Assembly: GCA_009881125.1 (NCBI GenBank)
Contig: WXFH01000197.1
Location: forward strand, 1 to 5,387
Direction of reading: 5' to 3'
DNA from: Acidaminobacter sp.
GTDB lineage: Bacteria; Bacillota_A; Clostridia; Peptostreptococcales; Acidaminobacteraceae
DNA: 5,387 bases
Shown here: one piece after another, positions 1 to 5,387 of the stretch
Numbering within the stretch: position 1 is the first letter of the stretch
Layout: every line of letters starts with the position of its first letter
The notes under the pieces: generated by a model
Told to the model about the DNA's origin: nothing
The model's input: only the letters and a program-made list of their open reading frames with translations
The model's database searches: none
Made by a program: the position numbers and the translations under genes

Positions 1-37
1 ATTTGAAATGGAAGAAGACGAGGACGAGTCATACTAA
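1..37 (+). CDS. C-terminal tail of an upstream protein (partial)
   Basis: Only the last 11 codons are inside the window. They read FEMEEDEDESY followed by TAA at 35-37, in the frame whose first full codon starts at base 2. The tail is almost entirely acidic and is encoded by GAA/GAC/GAG codons. Acidic tails of this kind occur in several unrelated bacterial protein families, so the product cannot be named. Frame 1 stops at once (TGA at 4-6). Frame 3 stays open to base 137 but reads as a mixed basic peptide that overruns the ribosome-binding site of the next gene, so frame 2 is preferred. The 93 bases between this stop and the next start hold a good ribosome-binding site but no convincing promoter or terminator. 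Confidence 0.5.
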   Translation, partial: FEMEEDEDESY

Positions 38-130
38 TTGGACAGGAATTATTTGGCGTCCTTTTGTAATCTTTAATCAAGGTCTGCTTAAGATTCACAT
101 GGTAGACTTTGGTTATAAGGAGGTTTTACA

Positions 131-1162
131 ATGTTGACTTTTAAAAAATACAAGAACCGAAAAATGATAACTGTTATGGCAGTGTCACTGCTTTCTTTGG
201 CGGCGCTAACGGGCTGCGGGAACACTACAGAAACGCCGCCGGTTGAGACACCGCCAAATGAAGTCGAGTCGCCAGCGGTTGAAACGCCGTCAGGTTTGAG
301 TGAAACTGAGCAGCAGCAAATTCTTGAAGCCTTTAATCAATCCATTTCTGAATATCCAGGCAGAGAAGGGGTAGATGAACTTGCCGCAATTCTGGCGGAC
401 AAGATTGATGCCTTGTCACCTGTTTATGCAGAGCGTCTGCTGAGTTCTTTTGAAACTGCGCAGTTGAAAGCACTGGAACAGGATGACCGGTTTGGAGGCG
501 TAAGTGATGCCTTGGCGTCAAAACTCTATGAGGACAAGATCTTTACTAAAGCTGATCTGACCAAACTCATGGGTGATCCGGTCAGTATAGGTGATGAAGC
601 CCTTGCGGAAGAAATTCAGGGTTACATTGACGCCTTTTATACCATTGAGACTCAAGAAGGCATGTATTATCTGGTGGTCGATTACGACCGGTATTTGGCC
701 TATGAGTCTCAAATTGGTGAGTGGTATTTAGCTTATCTGAAACTCATGGCGAGAGAGTTGTCCGCGAAAACCTTCAGTGATGCTGCCATGGTGATTCCTC
801 TGGATGAAATGTGGGAAAGAGTGACAACCGCAGAATCACTGTTGTACGACGCTCAAGATGAAGCGTTGTCCGCTGAACTGGACGGTTCGCATCAAAGACT
901 TCAGCAGTATTTTGTCATGATGATGAACGCGTTGGTATACGGCGGCAATAATACACCCGTCTATGCCTATGACACAAAGGCTATGAGTGAAGAGCGCATT
1001 GCATTTTATGAATCTCACGCTTTTAATCCGGAGAGCCCGATTTATGACGCGTTTGAAGCTTTTAAGAAAGTCGCCGGTGACGATGGCTATAAACAGTCAG
1101 ATCGCGTCGACGCCGCTCGGAAAGCTATATTTGATGCTGTGGAAGAGGCGTATTTAAAATAA
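131..1162 (+). CDS. Secreted lipoprotein of unknown function
   Basis: This is a 343-residue protein with a classical type II signal peptide: a basic n-region (KKYKNRKK, residues 5-12), a hydrophobic core (about 12-26) and the lipobox L26-T27-G28-C29. Cys29 should be lipid-modified and anchor the protein to the outer face of the cytoplasmic membrane. Residues 31-55 form a Pro/Glu/Thr-rich spacer with repeated ETPP/VETP units, typical of a flexible tether. The remainder (about 56-343) is acidic, probably mostly helical, and has no cysteine or motif I recognise. The ATG at 131 is chosen because AAGGAGGT at 117-124 lies six bases upstream. Starting at the internal Met12 would remove the basic n-region. 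The next gene follows after 66 bases without a clear terminator, so co-transcription is possible. Export and lipidation are well supported; the function is unknown, and a solute-binding or cell-envelope role would be a guess. Confidence 0.85.
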   Translation: MLTFKKYKNRKMITVMAVSLLSLAALTGCGNTTETPPVETPPNEVESPAVETPSGLSETEQQQILEAFNQSISEYPGREGVDELAAILADKIDALSPVYAERLLSSFETAQLKALEQDDRFGGVSDALASKLYEDKIFTKADLTKLMGDPVSIGDEALAEEIQGYIDAFYTIETQEGMYYLVVDYDRYLAYESQIGEWYLAYLKLMARELSAKTFSDAAMVIPLDEMWERVTTAESLLYDAQDEALSAELDGSHQRLQQYFVMMMNALVYGGNNTPVYAYDTKAMSEERIAFYESHAFNPESPIYDAFEAFKKVAGDDGYKQSDRVDAARKAIFDAVEEAYLK

Positions 1163-1228
1163 GGGCGCATCCAGCTTTTTAACAGCAGTGCCATCATCTT
1201 GTCAATTGTGAGTTAGGAGACCATCGGC

Positions 1229-1960
1229 ATGAACCAAATGACAGCCTTACAGAGAAAAACGGCGCAGCTGCCTGCTGCCGAGATTAAAGGCATTACCGAA
1301 CAGCAATACGAAGACTTACTGTGGATGATGGTGGAAGAGGCTTTATCCTGTTCTGCCCATGATATTGACCATGTCAGACGTGTTTACAAGTTGGCGCTCC
1401 AGATTGCCGCAAATTATCCGGAGGTCAATTATGAGGTGCTGATTCCCGCCGTGTTGCTGCATGATATTGGGAGGCGAGAGGAAGACCTGGATCTGACCGG
1501 AAAGACGGATCACGCCATTGTGGGTGCTGTTAAGGCCAGAGAGATTCTTGAGCATATGGAGATTCGCGAGGAGATCATAGGTGAGATTCAAAAGGCCATA
1601 GTGACGCATCGCTACCGAAGCGGACAAGGTCCCGCGTCTCTGGAGGCGGCGATTCTCTATGATGCGGACAAGCTGGATGCAATTGGTGCAGTTGGCATTG
1701 CAAGGACGTTTATGATGGCTGGACAGGAAGGCGCGAGGCTGTACAGAAAGGTCGATCTTGAAGTCTACACCGCCGAAAATTTGACCGAGAACGGCAGAAT
1801 CCTGAATCAGGAAGCCCACACTCCCAACGTTGAATATATGATCAAACTTAAACACATCCCTGACCGTCTTATAACTGAAGTGGGAAGGGCGTTGGCCCGT
1901 GAACGGGCTGCTGTCATGAAAGACTTTTTCGATGCCCTGGACCGGGAGATGGGCGAGTAG
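1229..1960 (+). CDS. HD-domain metal-dependent phosphohydrolase (YpgQ/YedJ-like)
   Basis: This is a 243-residue cytoplasmic protein with the H...HD...D signature of HD phosphohydrolases: His48 (in AHDIDHVRRV), His78-Asp79 (in LLHDIGR) and Asp147 (in YDADKLDAIG), with His95 and His127 as further conserved-looking candidates. The order and the DADKLDAIG motif match the YpgQ/YedJ group, whose B. subtilis member is known as a metal-dependent nucleotide pyrophosphohydrolase. Hydrolysis of a phosphate ester or nucleotide is therefore likely, but the substrate cannot be read from sequence. The length is slightly above the roughly 205-230 residues of those relatives because of about 20 extra N-terminal residues. 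The start is supported by AGGAGA at 1215-1220, eight bases before the ATG. The stop codon overlaps the ribosome-binding site of the sigma-54 activator gene, so the two are very probably translated from one mRNA. There is no RelA/SpoT synthetase, CRISPR Cas3 or GGDEF partner domain. Confidence 0.88.
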   Translation: MNQMTALQRKTAQLPAAEIKGITEQQYEDLLWMMVEEALSCSAHDIDHVRRVYKLALQIAANYPEVNYEVLIPAVLLHDIGRREEDLDLTGKTDHAIVGAVKAREILEHMEIREEIIGEIQKAIVTHRYRSGQGPASLEAAILYDADKLDAIGAVGIARTFMMAGQEGARLYRKVDLEVYTAENLTENGRILNQEAHTPNVEYMIKLKHIPDRLITEVGRALARERAAVMKDFFDALDREMGE

Positions 1961-1965
1961 GAGGG
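1959..1965 (+). promoter_or_regulatory. Ribosome-binding site that fixes the TTG start of the activator gene
   Basis: AGGAGGG begins on the last two bases of the HD-gene stop codon (TAG, 1958-1960) and lies six bases before the TTG at 1972-1974. No ATG or GTG lies at a suitable distance in this frame, so TTG initiation is the best reading. The overlap of stop codon and ribosome-binding site suggests translational coupling. Confidence 0.8.
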
Positions 1966-1971
1966 CGTACC

Positions 1972-3750
1972 TTGCATTCAGAGATCTCAGAAATTGCTCC
2001 AATGCTTCAGGACGTCGTACAGGCGATTCACAGTGTGCTGGGTGTCGAGGCGACTATAGTCGACCGTCAGAGGCTTCGCGTCGCGGGGACCGGTCAGTAT
2101 GGCCTGGAAGTGGGCAAAAAAATTGCAGCAGGATCCGTCTTTGAAAGAGCGGTCCAAAATGGCATTCCCTACATTGTGGAGTCCCCGGGCAGCGATGCAG
2201 TATGTCTGTCCTGTGCGGATCGGGAACGCTGCAGAGAAAGTGCGGAGGTCTGCTCACCCATTTTGGTTGAGGGGACTGTTGTTGGCGTCATAGGTCTGAT
2301 TGCATTTGATTCAGAAGAAAAACTCAAACTGCTGAATCACCGTGGCGCGCTGCTGGATTTTCTTGAAAAGATGGGCAATCTGATCGCCTCGAAAGTTGCT
2401 GAGAATCGAAGGAATAAGGAACTGGAGGTCTTGATAGACGCCATAGAGACGCCTATTTTATCCATGACGTCTGAGGGGATCCTGGTCAGCGCGAATGATG
2501 CTGCACGCAGATGGATGGACGGGTTGACAGAAGGTGCCGGCATTGATGACATTTTGGGCAGTGGTGTTTTGGAAGCCATTCACAGTGGCAGAACACAGCT
2601 CGAAGCAGGTCAAAAGCGCAGGTTCTCCATTCAGGTCCACCCAGTGACGCATGCGGACAAGACTGTCAGATACGTCCTGCAGTTAAGTCCTTTGAAAGAC
2701 GTGATCCGCCGGTTCAATAAAATGTTCGCTGAACAACAGCCCACGAAGTTTGAAGATATTTTTGGCAAAGATCCAATCCTGAATGAAGCGATAGATTTGG
2801 CGAGAAGGGTGTCAAAGAGCAAATCGACAGTTTTGATTTTAGGGGAAAGCGGTACGGGAAAAGAGCTGTTTGCTCGTTCCATTCACAGTGAAAGTGACAG
2901 AAAAGACCGGGGGTTTATCCCTGTAAACTGCGCGGCTATACCTGAAGCGCTGCTGGAAAGTGAGCTCTTTGGATATGAGGAAGGTGCCTTTACAGGGGCA
3001 GTTACCGGCGGGCGCATTGGGCGTTTCGAGCAAGCCCACCGCGGTACGCTTTTTCTTGATGAAATTGGCGACTTGCCGCTGCACCTTCAGGCAAAGCTAT
3101 TGAGGGTGCTCCAGGACCAGCAGATTTACAAGGTTGGAGGTCGTGGGGCGATCCCGGTAGATGTCAGGCTGATCGCCGCCACCAATAAGCCTCTTGAGGA
3201 AATGGTCCGGGACGGTGAGTTTAGAGAAGACTTATACTATCGCATAAACGTGATTCCCATCCATATACCGCCGCTGAGAGAAAGAATTGGCGATTTGGAA
3301 AGCCTTGCAGGGATGTTCCTGAAAAAGCACAGTCAGCGGATTGGCAAAAAAGTAGACGGGATTGAGCCGGATGCTTTGAAGGCAATGAAGTGTTACGAGT
3401 GGCCGGGAAATGTAAGAGAACTCGAAAATGCCATTGAGTATGCGGTGCATGTTTCTGCAGGAAAATTTCTGTGTTCAGGAGATCTGCCAAAGCGTCTCAG
3501 GGCAGGTGTTTTCTATGGGGATACAGTGCCTTCAGAGTCCCTTGAGGCCGCGGTGCGCGTAACCCTCGACGCAGAGCGCAGCGAGGCGGAGACGGCCGTT
3601 ATTCGATCCTTGAATGCACTTGAGGCGGAAGAGATTCGAAGAGCGATTCAGGTGTATGGAAAGTCTAAAGCCGGGATTGAAGCTATGACCGCGCGTCTGG
3701 GGATCAGCAGAGCGACGCTTTACAGGAAGTTTAAAGATTATAAGTTGTAA
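1972..3750 (+). CDS. cdsR: Sigma-54-dependent transcriptional activator, CdsR-like, probable regulator of the adjacent cysteine desulfidase gene
   Basis: This is a 592-residue bacterial enhancer-binding protein. Residues 1-145 look like a GAF-type sensor with a four-cysteine cluster (Cys78, Cys81, Cys87, Cys94: C-x2-C-x5-C-x6-C). Residues about 149-242 look PAS-like. The AAA+ domain begins at FEDIFG (260) and has Walker A GESGTGKE (291-298), the sigma-54-contacting loop GAFTGA (338-343), Walker B with Asp363-Glu364, FREDLYYR (417-424) with candidate arginine-finger residues, and WPGNVRELEN (477-486, sensor II region). A Fis-type helix-turn-helix occupies about 549-592, ending in SRATLYRKF. 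All ATPase and sigma-54-contact motifs are intact. No phosphoacceptor receiver domain is present, so it probably responds to a ligand or redox signal rather than a sensor kinase. The start is TTG. Directly downstream are tandem palindromes, a sigma-54 promoter and a cysteine desulfidase gene, the arrangement expected for its target. The family is certain; the CdsR name rests on this context and on the SigL/CdsR-cdsB system of C. difficile. Confidence 0.9.
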   Translation: MHSEISEIAPMLQDVVQAIHSVLGVEATIVDRQRLRVAGTGQYGLEVGKKIAAGSVFERAVQNGIPYIVESPGSDAVCLSCADRERCRESAEVCSPILVEGTVVGVIGLIAFDSEEKLKLLNHRGALLDFLEKMGNLIASKVAENRRNKELEVLIDAIETPILSMTSEGILVSANDAARRWMDGLTEGAGIDDILGSGVLEAIHSGRTQLEAGQKRRFSIQVHPVTHADKTVRYVLQLSPLKDVIRRFNKMFAEQQPTKFEDIFGKDPILNEAIDLARRVSKSKSTVLILGESGTGKELFARSIHSESDRKDRGFIPVNCAAIPEALLESELFGYEEGAFTGAVTGGRIGRFEQAHRGTLFLDEIGDLPLHLQAKLLRVLQDQQIYKVGGRGAIPVDVRLIAATNKPLEEMVRDGEFREDLYYRINVIPIHIPPLRERIGDLESLAGMFLKKHSQRIGKKVDGIEPDALKAMKCYEWPGNVRELENAIEYAVHVSAGKFLCSGDLPKRLRAGVFYGDTVPSESLEAAVRVTLDAERSEAETAVIRSLNALEAEEIRRAIQVYGKSKAGIEAMTARLGISRATLYRKFKDYKL

Positions 3751-3770
3751 TTGAGATCGGAAAATCTCAA
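3751..3770. repeat. Inverted repeat / extra operator half-site just after the activator stop codon
   Basis: TTGAGAT (3751-3757) and ATCTCAA (3764-3770) are perfect 7-bp inverted arms separated by six bases. The right arm is also the left half of the first 17-bp operator, so the left arm is a third, lone copy of the same half-site in reverse orientation. It starts on the base right after the activator stop codon. It could be an accessory contact for the activator or a weak hairpin in the 3' end of its mRNA. No T-run follows, so it is not itself a terminator. Confidence 0.55.
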
Positions 3771-3779
3771 AATGAGAAT
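3763..3779. promoter_or_regulatory. Upstream activator site 1 (palindromic operator)
   Basis: AATCTCAAAATGAGAAT is a palindrome with arms TCTCA / TGAGA around AAA. An identical 17-bp copy lies 33 bp downstream. Its centre (3771) is about 115 bp before the predicted sigma-54 start site, within the usual range for enhancer sites of sigma-54 activators. A Fis-type helix-turn-helix dimer is the expected ligand, and the neighbouring activator is the obvious candidate. The repeat is seen directly; the binding protein is inferred. Confidence 0.8.
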
Positions 3780-3795
3780 TGATACTTGGGATTTT

Positions 3796-3812
3796 AATCT
3801 CAAAATGAGAAT
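3796..3812. promoter_or_regulatory. Upstream activator site 2 (palindromic operator)
   Basis: This is an exact repeat of the 17-bp site at 3763-3779 (TCTCA-AAA-TGAGA core). The centre-to-centre distance is 33 bp, close to three helical turns, so two bound dimers would sit on the same DNA face, as is common for sigma-54 activators. The centre (3804) is about 82 bp upstream of the predicted transcription start. Confidence 0.8.
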
Positions 3813-3831
3813 AATTTAATTGAAGCATTTT

Positions 3832-3858
3832 AAACCGTTGGAAACAGCGGTTTTTTTT
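3832..3858 (+). terminator. Rho-independent terminator of the HD-activator operon
   Basis: The stem AAACCGTTG (3832-3840) pairs with CAGCGGTTT (3845-3853), nine pairs including one G-T wobble, closing a GAAA tetraloop (3841-3844). A run of eight Ts (3851-3858) follows, its first three inside the stem. This is a strong intrinsic terminator. It lies 82 bases after the activator stop codon and only two bases before the sigma-54 promoter, so it ends the upstream transcript and shields the desulfidase gene from read-through. Confidence 0.88.
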
Positions 3859-3860
3859 AT

Positions 3861-3876
3861 TGGCATGACTCTTGCG
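3861..3876 (+). promoter_or_regulatory. Sigma-54 (-24/-12) promoter of the cysteine desulfidase gene
   Basis: TGGCAT-GACTC-TTGCG matches the sigma-54 consensus TGGCAC-N5-TTGCA/T. The invariant GG (3862-3863) and GC (3874-3875) are separated by exactly ten bases. Transcription should start near base 3886, giving a leader of about 53 bases before the ATG at 3939. Promoters of this class need an ATP-hydrolysing activator, which the adjacent upstream gene and tandem operators supply. No competing sigma-A promoter stands out in the leader. Confidence 0.9.
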
Positions 3877-3938
3877 TCTTACCATAGTTAAATAGTGAAT
3901 TAAAGCTGAAGTGTCGCTAATGATGAGGGGGATGCAAC

Positions 3939-5294
3939 ATGAATGTTCCAATAACAGAAAATGAAAATGATAAAATAGTATTGGTTAATGAAGAAACAAA
4001 CCGCTGGGTGGTTGAGCTGCTGCGTGAAGAGGTCAAACCCGCTGCGGGCTGTACAGAGCCTGTGGCAGTGGCGCTGGCTGCAGCCAAGGTTTCAGAGGTT
4101 TTAAACAATTCCATGAGTGAGCTTGTCATAGGCGTGAGCCCTAATATATATAAGAACGGCTTTGCTGTCATGCTGCCAGGGGTTATGGAAGCCGGACTGG
4201 ATCTTGCTGCTGCGTTAGGTTCTGCCCGTGCCAGCGCGGAGAGGGGCCTCGACGTTCTGAATCATTTGTCTGAAGCGGAGATCAGGACAGCCAGAGAAAG
4301 GCTGGCAGAGGGGAAAATTCGGATTGAGCTGATCGATACTACAGAAAAAGTATTGATTCAGGCTGAGCAGTGGTCGGAGGACAGAGCCCACCATGCCAGA
4401 TTAACTCTTCGCGGAAAACATGACCGGATTGTCGAGGTGATCAAGGATGGGATTTGCCTCGAGAAAATTGAGGAAAAGAGTCCAGCGACAGAGAAATCGA
4501 TCACAGGTTTCGAAGGCTTCTACACCATGAAAGTTCGGGACTTGGTGTTGATGATTGATGAAATTGATACTGAACCTTTAGCATTTCTATTGGAGGGTGT
4601 CATTATGAACCAGACTATGGCGGAGGTGGGCATGACGTCGCCGGTCGGCCTTGGCACGGCGTTTGCTCTAAAACAGAGGTTTTCAAAGAATGGACAGATG
4701 AAAGATCTGGCCAGACTGGCCATGACAATGACTGCAGGCGCCTCTGACGCTCGCATGGCTGGTGTGGATTTGCCGGTCATGAGTTCGAATGGCAGTGGGA
4801 ATAATGGCATTACTGCTATAATGCCGCTGGTCGCCTATTTTGAGTTAAAGGGCACAGGCAGGTCGGATCAGATCAGAGCTCTGGCACTCAGCCATCTGAT
4901 CAACAGCTACATCAAAGCCGAGATAGGCCGGCTGTCAGCGCTGTGCAGCTGCGGGATTGCGGCTGCTACCGGCGCGTCTGCGGCGATAGCGTGGCTTGAC
5001 ACCCGGGATCCGGAAATTGTGGAGAGCACCATGACGAATATGATGGCAAACCTCAGCGGTATGGTGTGTGACGGCGCGAAGCTGGGCTGCGCACTGAAGC
5101 TGGCGACAGCGGCTTCGACTGCGGTTGAGACTGCAGCGCTGGCGGGAGACGGTATACGGGTTCCGGCCGGAAATGGTTTGGTGGGTCGGACAATAGAAGA
5201 TACGATTTCCAATTTGGGACGGTTAAGCCGTCAAGGTATGCAGTTGGCTGATGCGGTGGTGCTGGATATTCAGGAGACCTTTGCCAGGGGATAG
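3939..5294 (+). CDS. cdsB: L-cysteine desulfidase (CdsB/CyuA/YhaM family, former UPF0597)
   Basis: This 451-residue cytoplasmic enzyme belongs to the family that converts L-cysteine and water to pyruvate, ammonia and hydrogen sulfide using an oxygen-sensitive [4Fe-4S] cluster; its fold is related to the alpha part of iron-sulfur L-serine dehydratases. Family hallmarks are present: PAAGCTEP near the N-terminus with Cys38 (equivalent to the proposed catalytic cysteine of the Methanocaldococcus enzyme), the glycine-rich SSNGSGNNG (282-290), a CSCG stretch (Cys336, Cys338), and C-x6-C at Cys377/Cys384. Cluster ligands are probably Cys377, Cys384 and one of Cys336/Cys338. The length is close to the roughly 436 residues of E. 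coli YhaM, so the gene looks complete. The ATG at 3939 is preceded by GAGGGGG (3925-3931). It is probably a single-gene transcript from the sigma-54 promoter upstream. Likely roles are cysteine catabolism for pyruvate and nitrogen, and relief from excess cysteine. A dehydratase acting on another small amino acid is the main alternative. Confidence 0.92.
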   Translation: MNVPITENENDKIVLVNEETNRWVVELLREEVKPAAGCTEPVAVALAAAKVSEVLNNSMSELVIGVSPNIYKNGFAVMLPGVMEAGLDLAAALGSARASAERGLDVLNHLSEAEIRTARERLAEGKIRIELIDTTEKVLIQAEQWSEDRAHHARLTLRGKHDRIVEVIKDGICLEKIEEKSPATEKSITGFEGFYTMKVRDLVLMIDEIDTEPLAFLLEGVIMNQTMAEVGMTSPVGLGTAFALKQRFSKNGQMKDLARLAMTMTAGASDARMAGVDLPVMSSNGSGNNGITAIMPLVAYFELKGTGRSDQIRALALSHLINSYIKAEIGRLSALCSCGIAAATGASAAIAWLDTRDPEIVESTMTNMMANLSGMVCDGAKLGCALKLATAASTAVETAALAGDGIRVPAGNGLVGRTIEDTISNLGRLSRQGMQLADAVVLDIQETFARG

Positions 5295-5332
5295 AGGCTG
5301 TTTGGCTGCAAAGAGAGATAGACGTCTTTTGA

Positions 5333-5387
5333 ATGGAAGATAATGGTTGAAAGACGGTGTCAGACACCGTCAGACACCTTCTTCCAT
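5333..5387. repeat. REP-like palindromic repeat downstream of cdsB
   Basis: GACGGTGTC (5353-5361) and GACACCGTC (5363-5371) form a perfect 19-bp palindrome around one A. CAGACACC then repeats directly (5361-5368 and 5371-5378). The unit is framed by an outer inverted repeat, ATGGAAGA (5333-5340) and TCTTCCAT (5380-5387), which ends at the window edge. The GGTGTCAGACACC core resembles short dispersed palindromes I recall from Firmicutes genomes, sometimes near REP-associated Y1 transposases; this is recollection, not a search result. It could also work as a weak hairpin at the end of the cdsB transcript, but there is no proper T-run. The element may continue past the window. Confidence 0.6.

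Noticed and set aside
40..65. GGAC...GTCC followed by TTTT as a terminator for the upstream gene
   Set aside because: The stem is only four base pairs with a 14-base loop and a short T-run, too weak to call.
53..70. TTGGCGTCCTTTTGTAAT upstream of the lipoprotein gene as a second sigma-54 promoter
   Set aside because: The -12 GC is missing and the spacing is one base short, so it does not meet the GG-N10-GC requirement.
64..94. TTGTAA and TAAGAT as a sigma-A promoter for the lipoprotein gene
   Set aside because: Each box matches only four of six consensus bases and the spacing is 19, so it is not distinguishable from background in AT-rich DNA.
3..137. Open frame from the window edge in frame 3 ending at a TGA inside the lipoprotein gene
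   Set aside because: It would read through a strong ribosome-binding site and gives a peptide rich in Trp, Lys and Ile. Frame 2 gives a coherent acidic tail ending at 37.
1343..2002. A 219-codon open frame on the minus strand opposite the HD gene
   Set aside because: The + strand carries a full HD protein with intact catalytic residues and a good ribosome-binding site. The antisense translation has no recognisable motif and is a by-product of codon bias.
2051..2062. Perfect 12-bp palindrome CGACTATAGTCG inside the activator gene
   Set aside because: It is an isolated palindrome within coding sequence, has no second copy, and encodes ordinary residues of the sensor domain.
3532..3951. A 139-codon minus-strand open frame crossing the activator-cdsB intergenic region
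   Set aside because: It runs through the terminator, operators and sigma-54 promoter as well as the activator's helix-turn-helix region. Its composition is not protein-like and it has no known motif.
5353..5387. The terminal palindrome as the intrinsic terminator of cdsB
   Set aside because: The hairpin is stable, but the following bases alternate C, A and T without a T-run, and the nested repeat structure fits a REP-like element better. A minor role in ending the transcript is not excluded.

Overview
The window holds four complete genes and one gene tail, all on the + strand, in moderate-GC DNA. Strong AGGAGG-type ribosome-binding sites, a TTG start, a lipoprotein-type signal peptide and a sigma-54 activator beside a cysteine desulfidase gene suggest an anaerobic member of the Firmicutes, probably a Clostridia-type amino-acid fermenter. 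This assignment is inferred from style and gene content, not from a marker gene.

Layout. Bases 1-37 are the acidic C-terminal end of an unidentified protein. Bases 131-1162 encode a secreted lipoprotein of unknown function. Bases 1229-1960 encode an HD-domain metal-dependent phosphohydrolase of the YpgQ/YedJ type. Eleven bases later, at a TTG start, comes a 592-residue sigma-54-dependent transcriptional activator (1972-3750) with a cysteine-rich GAF-like N-terminus, a PAS-like domain, an AAA+ domain with an intact GAFTGA loop, and a Fis-type helix-turn-helix. Bases 3939-5294 encode an L-cysteine desulfidase (CdsB/CyuA/YhaM, formerly UPF0597). The window ends in a small palindromic, REP-like repeat.

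The 188-bp gap between activator and desulfidase is the most informative part. In order it holds two identical 17-bp palindromic operators exactly 33 bp apart (likely activator-binding sites, with an extra half-site right after the activator stop codon), a strong intrinsic terminator with a GAAA tetraloop and eight Ts, a near-perfect -24/-12 sigma-54 promoter, and the ribosome-binding site of the desulfidase gene.

How it works together (inference). The activator, possibly sensing cysteine, sulfide or redox/iron-sulfur state through its four-cysteine cluster, binds the tandem operators and loops onto sigma-54 RNA polymerase to switch on the desulfidase. That enzyme breaks L-cysteine into pyruvate, ammonia and sulfide. 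The terminator insulates the desulfidase from read-through of the phosphohydrolase-activator operon, so its expression should depend on activation. This resembles the SigL/CdsR-controlled cdsB system known in Clostridioides difficile. The upstream lipoprotein and HD protein have no evident link to cysteine metabolism beyond position.
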